Below the pieces are notes generated by a model. That model was given only the letters and a program-made list of their open reading frames with translations, was not told the DNA's origin and did not search any database. Positions 8,315 to 16,689 of a stretch of DNA of 47,029 nucleotides are shown piece after piece; positions within the stretch are counted from its first letter, which is position 1, and every line of letters starts with the position of its first letter. The DNA comes from Desulfuromonas sp. TF (GTDB taxonomy: Bacteria; Desulfobacterota; Desulfuromonadia; Desulfuromonadales; ATBO01), in the NCBI RefSeq assembly GCF_000472285.1, contig NZ_KI421417.1, forward strand, positions 1-47,029, given 5' to 3'. Both the position numbers and the translations under genes were made by a program.

Positions 8315-9238
8315 CTACAGCGTCCTGGCCAGAAGGAACATCCCCAGGAGGAGTGTTGCGCAGCCGACCCCCATTTTCATGGCCCGTTCCGAAACCCGCC
8401 GCACCGTCCAGGTCGACATCGGGACCGACAGCACCCCCCCCAAAGTCAGCGGCAGCGCCAGACTCGGATCCAGAGCGCCTTGGACCAGGAGATATCCGGT
8501 CAACCCCACCAGGCAGGTAAACGATTCGGCCAGCGAGGTAATGGCCACCGCCTGCTTCGGCGACAAACCCGAGACCACCTGCCCTGAAGTCGTCAAAGGT
8601 CCGTATCCTCCCCCGCTTACCCCCTTGTTGAAGGCGGCGACGGCTCCCAAAAGGAGGATAAAGCCCGGGCGATAGCGGAACCTCCGGCGGACAGAGGCGA
8701 GAATGGCCAGGCCGGCGGACAGGATAATGGCTGCGATAATCGAATTGAGCAAGGCTTTCGACACATTCACGGATAAGACGACCGCCCCGATGGCGCCAGC
8801 GAGGCTCAGCCCTGACAAAAGAATGGCCGTGTTCCGGGCATGGCGATCCTTGACGAAATCGACGTTCCCATCCCTCTGATGCATCACCCCTGCCGAGAGC
8901 CCGGTGACCAGCTCGCTCAACAATATGCAGGGGACCACCTGGAGCGGCTCGTAGCCGACCAGGAGAAGGATCGGTGTGAGAGTCGTCCCGTAGCCCATGC
9001 CGAGACTCGAGTCGACGTATTCGCAAAGATGCGCCGAAAGAAAGAGCAGCAGAAAGGACGCTGGGAGCTGGTCCCCAGGAAGGTCGGGAATAAACCGCCA
9101 GTCAGGGAAAACTGCCTTGAGGCCAACGAGAAGAAGCAGCCCCGAGATGGTCCAGCACCAGATCCGCATCCGGCGCTGACGAAAAATGCCTGGCGCCGCC
9201 AATTGAGAAGCCGATTTGAACTCTCCCATAGTCCCCAT
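8315..9238 (-). CDS. TauE/SafE-family sulfite/sulfonate exporter-like permease
   Basis: The 307-residue integral membrane protein has about eight hydrophobic helices, in the two repeated halves typical of TauE/SafE (DUF81) permeases. Family marks are SLGMGYGTTLTPILLL in the first half and FNKGVSGGGYGPLTTSGQ in the second. These permeases are thought to move sulfite, sulfoacetate or other organosulfur anions out of the cell. The longer frame up to 9691 would overrun the divergent activator gene. ATG 9238 has GGAGG five bases upstream and is chosen. Expression is probably sigma-54 dependent, through the promoter at 9309-9322 and the adjacent activator. Confidence 0.87.
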   Translation of the reverse strand: MGTMGEFKSASQLAAPGIFRQRRMRIWCWTISGLLLLVGLKAVFPDWRFIPDLPGDQLPASFLLLFLSAHLCEYVDSSLGMGYGTTLTPILLLVGYEPLQVVPCILLSELVTGLSAGVMHQRDGNVDFVKDRHARNTAILLSGLSLAGAIGAVVLSVNVSKALLNSIIAAIILSAGLAILASVRRRFRYRPGFILLLGAVAAFNKGVSGGGYGPLTTSGQVVSGLSPKQAVAITSLAESFTCLVGLTGYLLVQGALDPSLALPLTLGGVLSVPMSTWTVRRVSERAMKMGVGCATLLLGMFLLARTL

Positions 9239-9308
9239 GCCGTCCTCCGCTTCTGAATAAATCCCTGACGTAAAAACCCCTGGAGATCTTTCCCTGAACA
9301 TTTGTTTA

Positions 9309-9322
9309 GCAGGGGCCGTGCC
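9309..9322 (-). promoter_or_regulatory. Sigma-54 (-24/-12) promoter of the tauE-type gene
   Basis: Read on the minus strand, GGCAC begins at 9322. The invariant GG (9322-9321) and GC (9310-9309) are separated by exactly ten bases, and the flanking bases (cGGCAC...cTGCt) fit TGGCAC-N5-TTGCW with two mismatches. The predicted transcription start lies about 55-60 nt ahead of the ATG at 9238. The gene diverges from a sigma-54 activator, which makes the call much stronger than the motif alone. Confidence 0.75.
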
Positions 9323-9360
9323 GAAGCTCCTTCTCTCCGCCAGGCCCCATAAATCAGGCC

Positions 9361-9372
9361 CACCGATCGGTG
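9361..9372. promoter_or_regulatory. 12-bp perfect palindrome, candidate activator site
   Basis: CACCGATCGGTG is perfectly self-complementary. It lies about 40 bp upstream of the -24 element, between the exporter gene and its probable sigma-54 activator, which suits an upstream activator sequence. Confidence 0.45.
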
Positions 9373-9394
9373 TCTTGAACTCACCGCGGTATTT

Positions 9395-9409
9395 GATAGA
9401 GTTTCTATC
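9395..9409. promoter_or_regulatory. Inverted repeat GATAGA-N3-TCTATC, candidate activator site
   Basis: The two 6-base arms match perfectly. The element is flanked by two copies of TATTTGA (one on each side) and sits about 75 bp upstream of the -24 box and about 40 bp before the activator's ATG. It could serve the exporter promoter, autoregulation, or both. Confidence 0.45.
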
Positions 9410-9448
9410 GTATTTGACGGTTCCCCTATCTTCCGCCACGGTGATCTG

Positions 9449-11011
9449 ATGCAGAGTTTTCAACTGACCGTCCTGGAGATCTGGCGCCTCGCCTGCAGCC
9501 ATGCTGAATTCTCCGAAGCCGTCAGGCTGAGCGTTCCTGTGCTGGCCCGGCCGTTTCCGATCGATACGGTTCTGGTGCGCAGCATCGACCGGGCAGACTC
9601 CCGGATCGTGACGGCGGGTTCTGGAAGCCTCACCCTCAGCAGTCGAATCGCCCCTCTCAGATTCACCTGCAATCCTCAGCAGGTTGGGCATCTTCTGGAC
9701 TGGGGCTCCAAAGCAATTCCCTGGGAAGCCGATGCCGGCGCGACCAGGAGCGGCCTGCCTGGAATCCTGCCCGATGATTTCAATGGAACGGTTCTAGCCG
9801 GCCCTCTCAACCACAATCGAGAGATGCTCGGCGCCCTGGTCCTTGCCTCCACTCTCTCCCAACCTTTCGAACCCCGGCACCACCGTATGCTGGAAGCCCT
9901 TCTCGAACCCTTTTCGATCGCACTTTTCAACAGCAGACACCTCCACGAACTGACAATGATCAGAGAGGCCGCCGAGGCCAGCAATCTCTCCCTGCTCTCG
10001 AAACTGGGACGCCAGGACATCAGCGATTCAATCATCGGCTCGGAAACGGGGCTTCGGAAGGTGGTCAAAGCCATCGAGCAGGTGAGCCGCTCGGATGCGC
10101 CGGTGCTCCTGCTCGGCGAAACAGGTTCCGGGAAAGAGGTGGCCGCCCGGGCCATCCATAATCACTCGCGGAGACGGGCGGGGCCATTTTTACGGGTGAA
10201 CTGCGGGGCGATTCCATCCGAATTGGTCGACTCGCAGCTTTTTGGTCATGAGCGGGGCAGTTTTACCGGTGCGACGGGAAGTCACAAGGGATGGTTTGAA
10301 CGAGCAGATGGGGGGACGCTTTTTCTGGATGAGATCGGAGAGCTGCCGCCGGCGGCCCAGGTGAGGCTGTTACGGATTCTTCAGGACGGGACCTTCGAAC
10401 GGGTTGGTGGTCAGAAGCAGCTCAACGTCGACGTGCGGGTTGTGGCGGCCACTCACCTCGACCTGAGAGAGATGGTGAGACGAGGAGATTTCAGAGATGA
10501 CCTCTGGTACCGCATCGCGGTCTTTCCGCTCGTGATTCCTCCCCTGCGCGAAAGAACTGAGGACATCCCCGCACTGGCAGCTCATTTTGCTCTGCGCGCG
10601 GCGAAACGCCTGGGAGCGCCCCCGCTGACACCCTCTGACAGCGACATCCGGCGCCTCGTGGCCTATCCCTGGCCGGGGAATATCCGAGAACTGGCCGCGG
10701 TCATCGAGCGGGCAGTCATCCTGGGGAATAAGAATGGCCTCGCGGTGGACCAGGCTCTGGGGATAGAAGGGTCCATGGGGCCACGGGACTTTCCTTCGTG
10801 TGCCGAGGCGGCGCCCTCCCGGCCGGGAACAAGACCATTTCCGAGCCTGGATGAGATCATGCGAAAACACATCGAAGCAGCCCTCATGCAATCAAGGGGT
10901 CGTGTTGAAGGCCCTGATGGCGCCGCTCGTCTCCTCGAGATCAATCCACACACCTTGCGGGCACGCATGCGCAAGCTCGGCATTCAATGGGCCGGCTTCC
11001 GGACGAAATGA
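9449..11011 (+). CDS. Sigma-54-dependent transcriptional activator (GAF-AAA-HTH)
   Basis: The 520-residue protein has an N-terminal GAF-like sensor region (about 15-165). The AAA+ central domain has Walker A GETGSGKE (223-230), the sigma-54 contact loop as GSFTGA (270-275, serine in place of the usual first alanine) and Walker B GGTLFLDE (288-295). An arginine-finger stretch PPLRERTEDI follows. A Fis-type helix-turn-helix occupies the C-terminus (GAARLLEINPHTLRARMRKLGI). It resembles the FhlA/NorR group, and its effector is unknown. Its closest target is the divergent TauE/SafE permease, whose promoter is of the sigma-54 kind. The start ATG 9449 has a weak GGTGATCTG leader. Confidence 0.9.
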   Translation: MQSFQLTVLEIWRLACSHAEFSEAVRLSVPVLARPFPIDTVLVRSIDRADSRIVTAGSGSLTLSSRIAPLRFTCNPQQVGHLLDWGSKAIPWEADAGATRSGLPGILPDDFNGTVLAGPLNHNREMLGALVLASTLSQPFEPRHHRMLEALLEPFSIALFNSRHLHELTMIREAAEASNLSLLSKLGRQDISDSIIGSETGLRKVVKAIEQVSRSDAPVLLLGETGSGKEVAARAIHNHSRRRAGPFLRVNCGAIPSELVDSQLFGHERGSFTGATGSHKGWFERADGGTLFLDEIGELPPAAQVRLLRILQDGTFERVGGQKQLNVDVRVVAATHLDLREMVRRGDFRDDLWYRIAVFPLVIPPLRERTEDIPALAAHFALRAAKRLGAPPLTPSDSDIRRLVAYPWPGNIRELAAVIERAVILGNKNGLAVDQALGIEGSMGPRDFPSCAEAAPSRPGTRPFPSLDEIMRKHIEAALMQSRGRVEGPDGAARLLEINPHTLRARMRKLGIQWAGFRTK

Positions 11012-11108
11012 TCCTCTCTTCATCATGCCGACAGGCATCTCGATTGACATTCAAGCGAAAGGGGCCTGCCCTCATTCACTTGTTTTTTAGATTTCAGCCT
11101 TGTGGATC

Positions 11109-12026
11109 TCAAAGAGCCCTGATCCTATCCGTCAGCACAGGGACGAACTGGTTCAGGTCGGCCACCACCAGCACGTCGGCCACCTCGCCTATGGGAGCAT
11201 CCCTGTCGGTGTTGATTGCCACCACGAACTCCGACTTCTTCATCCCGGCCAGGTGTTGAATCGCTCCGGAGATGCCGCAGGCCACGTACAGCTTCGGCGA
11301 GACGGCCTGGCCGGTGGAGCCGACCTGGCGGTTGTGTTCGGCCCATTCGGCATCGACAACGGGGCGGCTGGCGCCCATTTCCCCTCCCATCGCCTCGGCC
11401 AGGGCGGCGACGACGGTCAGATTGTCCTTCTTGCCGATCCCCCTTCCGGCGCTGACGATGATCTCCGATTTGGTCAGATCGACTCCGGTCTTCTCGGCCG
11501 CTTCGTAGCCGCCAAACTCCATGGGGGCCGCCCAGTCGGCATCGATCTTCACCACCGCCGGACTCCCCGAAGGCTCGGAGGAGGGGGAGAAGGCGCCGGA
11601 CTGAAGGGTGAGCACGGAAACGGCCGTCCTCGACTTGACGCTGCGACGCAGCTTGGCGTTGCAGGCGGGAACGACGTAGGCGCCGTCGGCGACACCGACC
11701 ACTTCGGAGACCTGCGCCGCCTGAAGAGCCAGGGCAAGCCGGGGGGCGAGGTCCCATCCGTAGGAGGAATGGACGAAAACCACGAGGTCGGGATTCTCCC
11801 TGGCCACCGCTTCGATCAACAGATGCTTGTGCGCGGTGGGGTTGAACTCCCCGTAGTTGCCGGCGTCGGCCAGATAGAGCGTGCCGCCGTACTTGGGCAC
11901 CTCGCTTTCGCTGCCCACCAGGAACATGGCGCTTTCGGCGCCCGCCTTCTCAGCGAAGGCGATCAGTTCGTAGGTGGAGCCGAGCAGCCTGCCTTCCCTG
12001 TATTCGCCAACGAGTAATGCTTTCAT
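11109..12026 (-). CDS. etfA: Electron transfer flavoprotein, alpha subunit
   Basis: The 305-residue protein has an N-terminal nucleotide-binding-like half. The C-terminal FAD-binding domain shows SAGRGIGKKDNL, RPVVDAEWAEHNRQVGSTG and CGISGAIQHLAGM, the characteristic FAD-contact motifs of EtfA. With EtfB it takes electrons from acyl-CoA dehydrogenases and hands them to the membrane oxidoreductase encoded two genes upstream. ATG 12026 has GGAGGAGATC in front and starts nine bases after the etfB stop. It is the last gene of the acd-EMO-etfB-etfA operon and converges on the sigma-54 activator gene. Confidence 0.94.
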   Translation of the reverse strand: MKALLVGEYREGRLLGSTYELIAFAEKAGAESAMFLVGSESEVPKYGGTLYLADAGNYGEFNPTAHKHLLIEAVARENPDLVVFVHSSYGWDLAPRLALALQAAQVSEVVGVADGAYVVPACNAKLRRSVKSRTAVSVLTLQSGAFSPSSEPSGSPAVVKIDADWAAPMEFGGYEAAEKTGVDLTKSEIIVSAGRGIGKKDNLTVVAALAEAMGGEMGASRPVVDAEWAEHNRQVGSTGQAVSPKLYVACGISGAIQHLAGMKKSEFVVAINTDRDAPIGEVADVLVVADLNQFVPVLTDRIRAL

Positions 12027-12035
12027 GATCTCCTC

Positions 12036-12809
12036 CTATGCCAGTACGGCGGTTTTTTCTCTCAGAATACGGATGAGCTGGTCGGCCAGATCACCGACAT
12101 CCCCTTCAAGCACCAGACCGCTCCCTTTACGCTCGGGAAAATACATCTTCTCGGTGTCGAGGCGTTCTTCGACCTTGAGCAGATCAGCGGCCTCGATACT
12201 CAGCAGTTCCTTCTTCTTGGCCTTCATGATGTTTGGCAGGGTCGGATATCGCGGTGTGTTGAGGCCGAGCTGACAGGTGACCAGCGCCGGCAGCGGCGCC
12301 TTCACCACCGCCTTGAGCCCCCCTTCGAGTTCGCGCCGTGCAGTAACAACTCCGGATGCGAAGGTGAAATCGACGATGGTGGTAATGGCGGGCACGCCAA
12401 GCATCTCAGCCACCAGCACCCCCACCTGTCCTGAGCCGCGGTCCTGGGACTGCATTCCGGTGAAGATCATGTCGAACCCCTTGTCTGCGGCGAATTCCGC
12501 TATGACCGAGGCGATCTCGAAGGAATCCTTCTTGAAACAGGCATCGTCCTTGACTTGCACACCCCGGTCGCACCCCATGGCCAGGGCTTTCTTCATCGCC
12601 TCTTTGACCCGGTCGGGGCCGATGGACAGGACGGTGAGATCGGCCTCACCGACCTGTTCCCTGAGCCGGACCGCCTGCTCCACCGCGTACTCGTCGTACT
12701 CGTTCATCCGCCAGGCGAGATCGGTCTCCTCATACCAGTTTCCCTCGCCGCTGATGCGGAACCGCGATTCCATGTCCGGAACCTGCTTGATGCAAACCAG
12801 GATTTTCAT
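12036..12809 (-). CDS. etfB: Electron transfer flavoprotein, beta subunit
   Basis: The 257-residue protein has the EtfB N-terminus MKILVCIKQVPD, the AMP/adenine-binding stretch around VLSIGPDRVKEAMKKALAMG and the recognition-type loop after TGMQSQDRGSGQVG. ATG 12809 has AGGAGGT seven bases upstream; the longer frame up to 12857 runs into a repeat. It forms the heterodimeric flavoprotein with EtfA. The DRGSGQVG segment is usual for ETFs that serve acyl-CoA dehydrogenases. I cannot tell from sequence alone whether it is bifurcating, but the adjacent EMO gene points to the non-bifurcating, menaquinone-linked type. Confidence 0.94.
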   Translation of the reverse strand: MKILVCIKQVPDMESRFRISGEGNWYEETDLAWRMNEYDEYAVEQAVRLREQVGEADLTVLSIGPDRVKEAMKKALAMGCDRGVQVKDDACFKKDSFEIASVIAEFAADKGFDMIFTGMQSQDRGSGQVGVLVAEMLGVPAITTIVDFTFASGVVTARRELEGGLKAVVKAPLPALVTCQLGLNTPRYPTLPNIMKAKKKELLSIEAADLLKVEERLDTEKMYFPERKGSGLVLEGDVGDLADQLIRILREKTAVLA

Positions 12810-12855
12810 TTGGCTACCTCCTGTATTCGGGGTTTTTGTTGGTCCCATGGGTCTC

Positions 12856-12875
12856 ATAGGTCCTATTGGACCTAT
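12856..12875. repeat. Small hairpin/tandem repeat between the EMO gene and etfB
   Basis: A perfect 8-bp stem (12856-12863 with 12868-12875) closes on TATT and ends one base before the EMO stop codon. Together with the preceding GGTCCCATGGGTCTCAT it makes a run of GGTCC(C/T)AT-like units from 12841. It could be a processing or stability element within the operon. Confidence 0.6.
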
Positions 12876-14855
12876 CTAAAGCCTCTCCGCCAGGATCTCG
12901 GCGATGTCCCTTGGCGCCAAAGCCTCTTCCAGGTCCGCCCCCTTCACCCCGTCCTCGAACATGGTCAGGCAGAAAGGACAATTGGAGACAAGGGTTGGCG
13001 CATGGGTTTCGGCTGCCATACCGACTCTCTTGACGCTGATGCGGCTGCCGAGCTGCTCCTCGGCCAGGATCCGGCCCCCGCCGGCGCCGCAGCAGAAGTT
13101 CTCCTTTTCGCTCTTCGCCATTTCGGCTATGATGCCGCCCGCCGCTCGGATGAGGTTGCGCGGGGCCGCAAAGATGTTGTTGTAGCGGCCGATATAGCAG
13201 GAGTCATGGTAGGTGCATGCGAAGCTCTCCGAGTTGACGGCAAGCCTGCCTTTTTTGAGCAGCCGCTCGATAAATACCGTGTAGTGCTCCACCTCTGGCT
13301 CGAAGCCCAGGTCCCGATAGTCCTTGGCCAGGGTATTGAAACAGTGCGGGCAGGTCGTGACGACTTTCGTCACCCCATATCCCTTGATCAGCTCTATGTT
13401 TTCGGCGGCCAGTGTCTGGTAAAGATACTCGTTGCCGAGCTTGCGCAGCGGCTCGCCGCAGCATTTCTCTTCCTTTCCGAGGATGCCAACCTTTACCCCC
13501 GCGGCATCGCAGAGCTTGATGAAGCTTTTGGCCACGGCGATGTTGCGCTTGTCGAAGGAGGCGTAGCAGCCGACGAAATAGAGGACATCGAACTCGGTAT
13601 CCTCGGCAAGGGACTTGACGCCGAGTTCCTGTGCCCAATCGCTGCGGGAAGCGTATCCCATCCCCAGTGGATTGCCGTTGACCTCGGTATGATCGACGGA
13701 GCTCATAACCTCCTGGCCAGGGAACTCCCCTCCCATGAGCACCAGGTTGCGGCGCATCTCGAGAATCTTGTTCACATGCTCGATGGATGCCGGACAGATC
13801 TCCTGGCAGGCGCGGCAGGTGGTGCAGGACCACAGGGCATCTTTCGAGACGGTCTCGATCAGGCTCCCTTCGGGATCGGAGAAAGCCGTCTCTCCGATCT
13901 GGTTCACCACCTTCATGGGGGAGAGGGGCTTGTCTGTGGCATGGGCGGGACAGCGGTCCTGGCAGCGTTTGCACTCGATGCAGGCGTCGGCGTCGAAAAT
14001 ATCCTTCCATGTGAGATCCGCCACCTGTGCGGCGCCGAAGCTCTCGGCCTCCTCGTCTTCGAGGTCGATGGTCGCCATCGCCCCCTTGGGACCCCGGTCG
14101 GCAAAGAAGTAATTGGCGCTGGTGGTGAAGATATGTCGGAACTTGGTGAAGGGGATGGCGACGATGAAGCCGATCACCAGGGCGAAGTGCCCCCACCAGG
14201 TCAGCGTATGGAGGGTCCGCAGGGACGGCTCGCCTATCCCGGAGAGGGCCTTGGCGAAGACGAGACCAACGGGCGACCAGGCGGCCAGCGGCGTGCCCAG
14301 TTCGGTGACGGCCATGCGTGCTCCTTCGAGGACGAAGCCGCTCATGAGGATGGCGAAGAGCAGGCCGTGCATGAGGGCATCGTCCTTCTTCGTCTCCAGC
14401 CCCGCCGGGCGCACCAGATAGCGGCGCACGAAAAGCCCGAGCATCATCACCAGGGCGAGCAGGCCGGCCAAGTCGAGGACGACGGAGAAGAGTTTGTAGA
14501 AGCTGCCTTTGAGGAATCTCACGCCGAAGATCGGATCGGCGAAGTCGGCCTGGACGACGATCAGGCAGGTGCCGATGAACAGGAGAAAGAAGCTCCAGAA
14601 GAAGAGGCTGTGCAAGCTTCCGGGTCCCTTGCCCCGAAGCACCTTTACCTGCCCCAGGGCATTCCTGACCAGCTCGACGGTGCGCGACCCGGGATCGTCG
14701 ATGCGACTTAAGGGCTGGCCCTGCCTGTAGACCTTGATGCGCAGCCAGAAGCCCCGGACAAATACGGCGACCGCCATGATGGTCAGCAGGTACATGGGGA
14801 CAAGTGTTCCCGCCCCGCCTCCGATGTTCCAGTAGATTTCCCGTGTGAATTCCAT
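12876..14855 (-). CDS. ETF:menaquinone oxidoreductase (EMO-type membrane Fe-S oxidoreductase)
   Basis: The 659-residue protein begins with a NarI-like membrane domain of about five helices (near 16-38, 83-105, 122-146, 160-178 and 218-237), with histidines suited to b-type haem. Two 4Fe-4S motifs follow: CIECKRCQDRCPA (292-304) and CTTCRACQEICPA (344-356). Two CCG domains come after them (KCCGEP and NFCCGAGGGR), as in HdrD-like proteins. This architecture is that of EMO, characterised in Geobacter and syntrophs as the link between reduced ETF and menaquinone. It sits between an acyl-CoA dehydrogenase and etfBA, which fits that role exactly. The start is ATG 14855. Confidence 0.88.
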   Translation of the reverse strand: MEFTREIYWNIGGGAGTLVPMYLLTIMAVAVFVRGFWLRIKVYRQGQPLSRIDDPGSRTVELVRNALGQVKVLRGKGPGSLHSLFFWSFFLLFIGTCLIVVQADFADPIFGVRFLKGSFYKLFSVVLDLAGLLALVMMLGLFVRRYLVRPAGLETKKDDALMHGLLFAILMSGFVLEGARMAVTELGTPLAAWSPVGLVFAKALSGIGEPSLRTLHTLTWWGHFALVIGFIVAIPFTKFRHIFTTSANYFFADRGPKGAMATIDLEDEEAESFGAAQVADLTWKDIFDADACIECKRCQDRCPAHATDKPLSPMKVVNQIGETAFSDPEGSLIETVSKDALWSCTTCRACQEICPASIEHVNKILEMRRNLVLMGGEFPGQEVMSSVDHTEVNGNPLGMGYASRSDWAQELGVKSLAEDTEFDVLYFVGCYASFDKRNIAVAKSFIKLCDAAGVKVGILGKEEKCCGEPLRKLGNEYLYQTLAAENIELIKGYGVTKVVTTCPHCFNTLAKDYRDLGFEPEVEHYTVFIERLLKKGRLAVNSESFACTYHDSCYIGRYNNIFAAPRNLIRAAGGIIAEMAKSEKENFCCGAGGGRILAEEQLGSRISVKRVGMAAETHAPTLVSNCPFCLTMFEDGVKGADLEEALAPRDIAEILAERL

Positions 14856-14898
14856 CCTGCACCTCTACTCCTGCGTAAGTCGGGGGCGTCCCCGGAGA

Positions 14899-16047
14899 TC
14901 AGCCCCTGACCACGGCGGCGCCGATGACGATCCGCTGCACTTCGCTTGTTCCTTCGTAGATCTCGGTGATCTTGGCATCGCGCATCATCCGCTCCACCGG
15001 ATAATCGCGGGTGTATCCGTAACCGCCGTGGATCTGCACCGCCTGGGTGGCGACCCTCATCGCCGTTTCCGAGGCGATCAGCTTGGCCATCGCCGATTCT
15101 GTGGAGTAGGAAAGCCCCGCACTGGCCCGAAAGGCGGCCTGATAAACCATCAGACGGGCCGCCTCGATTTGCGTCGTCATATCGGCAAGCATGAACTGGA
15201 TTGCCTGGAAACCGGCGATCGGCTGGTCGAACTGCTTGCGCTCGCGGGCATAGGCGACGGCGGCATCCAGTGCCCCCTGGGCGATCCCCAGCGCCTGGGC
15301 GGCAATGCCGATGCGGCCTCCGTCCAGAGTTTTCATGGCGATCTTGAATCCCTTCCCTTCTTCTCCGAGGAGGTTCTCCCGGGGGATGCGGCAGTTCTCG
15401 AAAACCAGCTCCATGGTCGGTGATGAGCGGATACCCATCTTGGCCTCCTTCTTGCCGAAGGTGAAACCGGGAGCGTCCTTTTCAACGATGAAGGCGCTGA
15501 TGCCGTAGTGCTTCTCGGCATTTTTGTCGGTTCGGGCGAAAACGATATAGGTTTCCGCTTCGCCGCCGTTGGTGATGAAAATCTTGGAGCCGTTCAGGAC
15601 CCAGTGCTCCCCCTCCGGAACCGCCGTGGTTCGGGTGCCGCCGGCGTCGGAACCCGCGGACGGCTCGGTCAGTCCGAAGGCGCCCATCTTGCTCCCCTCA
15701 GCCAGAGGGATCAAATACTTTTGCTTCTGTTCCTCCGTGCCAAAGAGATAGATCGGGTTGGCGCCCAGAGAAAGATGCGCCGAGAGGGTCACCCCCGTGG
15801 AGGCGCAGACCCGGGAGAGTTCTTCGACGGCAATGGCGTAGCTGATGTAATCGCCCCCGGCGCCGCCGTACTCTTCGGGGAAGACGATGCCGGTCAGCCC
15901 CAGTTCGGCAAGCTTGTCGAACATCAGGGCACGGTCGAAGCGCTCCTGCTCATCGCGCTCCGCCGCCGAAGGGAGAACCTCCTTTTCGGCGAAGCCGCGC
16001 ACCGTCTCACGAATCAGGTTCTGCTCTTCGGTCAATTGGAAATGCAT
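14899..16047 (-). CDS. Acyl-CoA dehydrogenase (short/medium-chain type)
   Basis: The 382-residue FAD enzyme carries the acyl-CoA dehydrogenase signatures [14 protein letters not shown] and [20 protein letters not shown]. The catalytic glutamate is in [10 protein letters not shown]. It makes the first double bond in beta-oxidation, reducing ETF. ATG 16047 is chosen over 16062, because GGAGG lies between the two candidates. As first gene of the operon with EMO and etfBA it probably supplies that chain directly. Substrate length cannot be set from sequence, but its size and motifs match butyryl-/short-chain enzymes. Its promoter contains the shared ACGTAAA operator. Confidence 0.93.
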   Translation of the reverse strand: MHFQLTEEQNLIRETVRGFAEKEVLPSAAERDEQERFDRALMFDKLAELGLTGIVFPEEYGGAGGDYISYAIAVEELSRVCASTGVTLSAHLSLGANPIYLFGTEEQKQKYLIPLAEGSKMGAFGLTEPSAGSDAGGTRTTAVPEGEHWVLNGSKIFITNGGEAETYIVFARTDKNAEKHYGISAFIVEKDAPGFTFGKKEAKMGIRSSPTMELVFENCRIPRENLLGEEGKGFKIAMKTLDGGRIGIAAQALGIAQGALDAAVAYARERKQFDQPIAGFQAIQFMLADMTTQIEAARLMVYQAAFRASAGLSYSTESAMAKLIASETAMRVATQAVQIHGGYGYTRDYPVERMMRDAKITEIYEGTSEVQRIVIGAAVVRG

Positions 16048-16092
16048 CGCACCCTCCGCCATGTGTTGAATCTGTTTTCTTAACCCGTGCGA

Positions 16093-16121
16093 ATCTTATA
16101 TACACTTTACGTAAAAGTCAA
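16093..16121 (-). promoter_or_regulatory. acd-EMO-etfBA operon promoter with MerR-type operator
   Basis: On the minus strand TTGACT (16121-16116) and TAAGAT (16098-16093) are 17 bases apart. The spacer holds the dyad TTTACGTAAA (16106-16115). The same arrangement occurs ahead of fadD and fadL. It lies in the divergent region with the merR-family gene, so regulation by that protein is the simplest reading. Confidence 0.75.
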
Positions 16122-16189
16122 TCAGATTATAAGGATATTTAATCTTTTAACTGCATGTACGGATCAAGGGGCTTTATACATCTGGTCTC

Positions 16190-16218
16190 TTGACACGGAA
16201 GGGTCTTGATGGTAGGTT
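16190..16218 (+). promoter_or_regulatory. Promoter of the merR-family gene
   Basis: A perfect TTGACA (16190-16195) is followed after 17 bases by TAGGTT (16213-16218), about 30 nt ahead of the start codon. The -10 is poor, which suits a weakly expressed regulator. Confidence 0.5.
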
Positions 16219-16232
16219 CGAATCAAAAAATA

Positions 16233-16242
16233 ACGTAAAGGT
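16233..16242 (+). promoter_or_regulatory. ACGTAAAGGT operator copy over the merR ribosome binding site
   Basis: ACGTAAAGGT here is identical to the core in the fadL promoter. It lies downstream of the predicted -10 and overlaps the AAAGG ribosome binding site of the regulator, six bases before its ATG. This position suits autorepression. Confidence 0.6.
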
Positions 16243-16248
16243 AATCAC

Positions 16249-16659
16249 ATGAAAGTCAAACAGCACGAAGCCATCCAGATCGGCGAACTGGCCGAATCGC
16301 TCGGGATCACGACCCGAACCATCCGCTATTACGAGGAAATCGGCCTCATGTCCCCTCCCCAGAGGCTCGAAGGGGGTGTTCGCGTCTACAAAAAAGACGA
16401 CATCACAAGACTGAAATTCATCCTCAAGCTAAAGGATCTCGGCATCACCCTCAAAGAAATGCATGAACTCGCCGACATTTACAAAGCCTACCAGGATCCT
16501 GACAAAATGATGCCGAAGCTCCTGAACATTCTTGACATGCACATCAACAACATCGATGAGAAAATCTCCAACCTCTCTTCATTGCGCAAGGAGATCGTCA
16601 ATTACCGGATGAGGGTCCTGGACGTTCTTAACGAGCGAATGGCCGGACAGGAAGGATGA
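16249..16659 (+). CDS. MerR-family transcriptional regulator, probable regulator of fatty-acid oxidation
   Basis: The 136-residue protein has an N-terminal MerR helix-turn-helix (IQIGELAESLGITTRTIRYYEE, split here as the usual IGELA...TIRYYE pattern, residues 10-32) and the wing YKKDDITRLKFI. A long C-terminal coiled coil for dimerisation occupies about 80-125. There are no paired cysteines, so it is not a metal sensor. It is divergent from the acd-EMO-etf operon and lies at the tail of the fadD-led operon. The shared operators listed here make it the likely local regulator. By context it resembles the LiuR group, whose inducers are acyl-CoA degradation intermediates; that is an inference. 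Confidence 0.87.
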   Translation: MKVKQHEAIQIGELAESLGITTRTIRYYEEIGLMSPPQRLEGGVRVYKKDDITRLKFILKLKDLGITLKEMHELADIYKAYQDPDKMMPKLLNILDMHINNIDEKISNLSSLRKEIVNYRMRVLDVLNERMAGQEG

Positions 16660-16689
16660 AATGCCCAAGGATGCCATTCAAAACTACCC

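Noticed and set aside
9268-9277. An ACGTAAAA word upstream of the exporter gene
   Set aside because: It has no -35/-10 hexamers around it and lacks the dyad flanks, so it is not counted as a fifth operator.
8315-9691. Long upstream extension of the TauE/SafE frame
   Set aside because: Residues before MGTMGEF are unlike any permease and would overlap the divergent activator and the sigma-54 promoter. GGAGG marks ATG 9238.
12555-14711. A 718-codon open frame on the + strand
   Set aside because: It is antisense to the EMO gene, which has clear motifs and operon context. The frame arises from codon bias.
13204-14862. A 552-codon open frame on the - strand in a second frame
   Set aside because: It overlaps the EMO gene in another frame and is Arg/Pro-rich noise.
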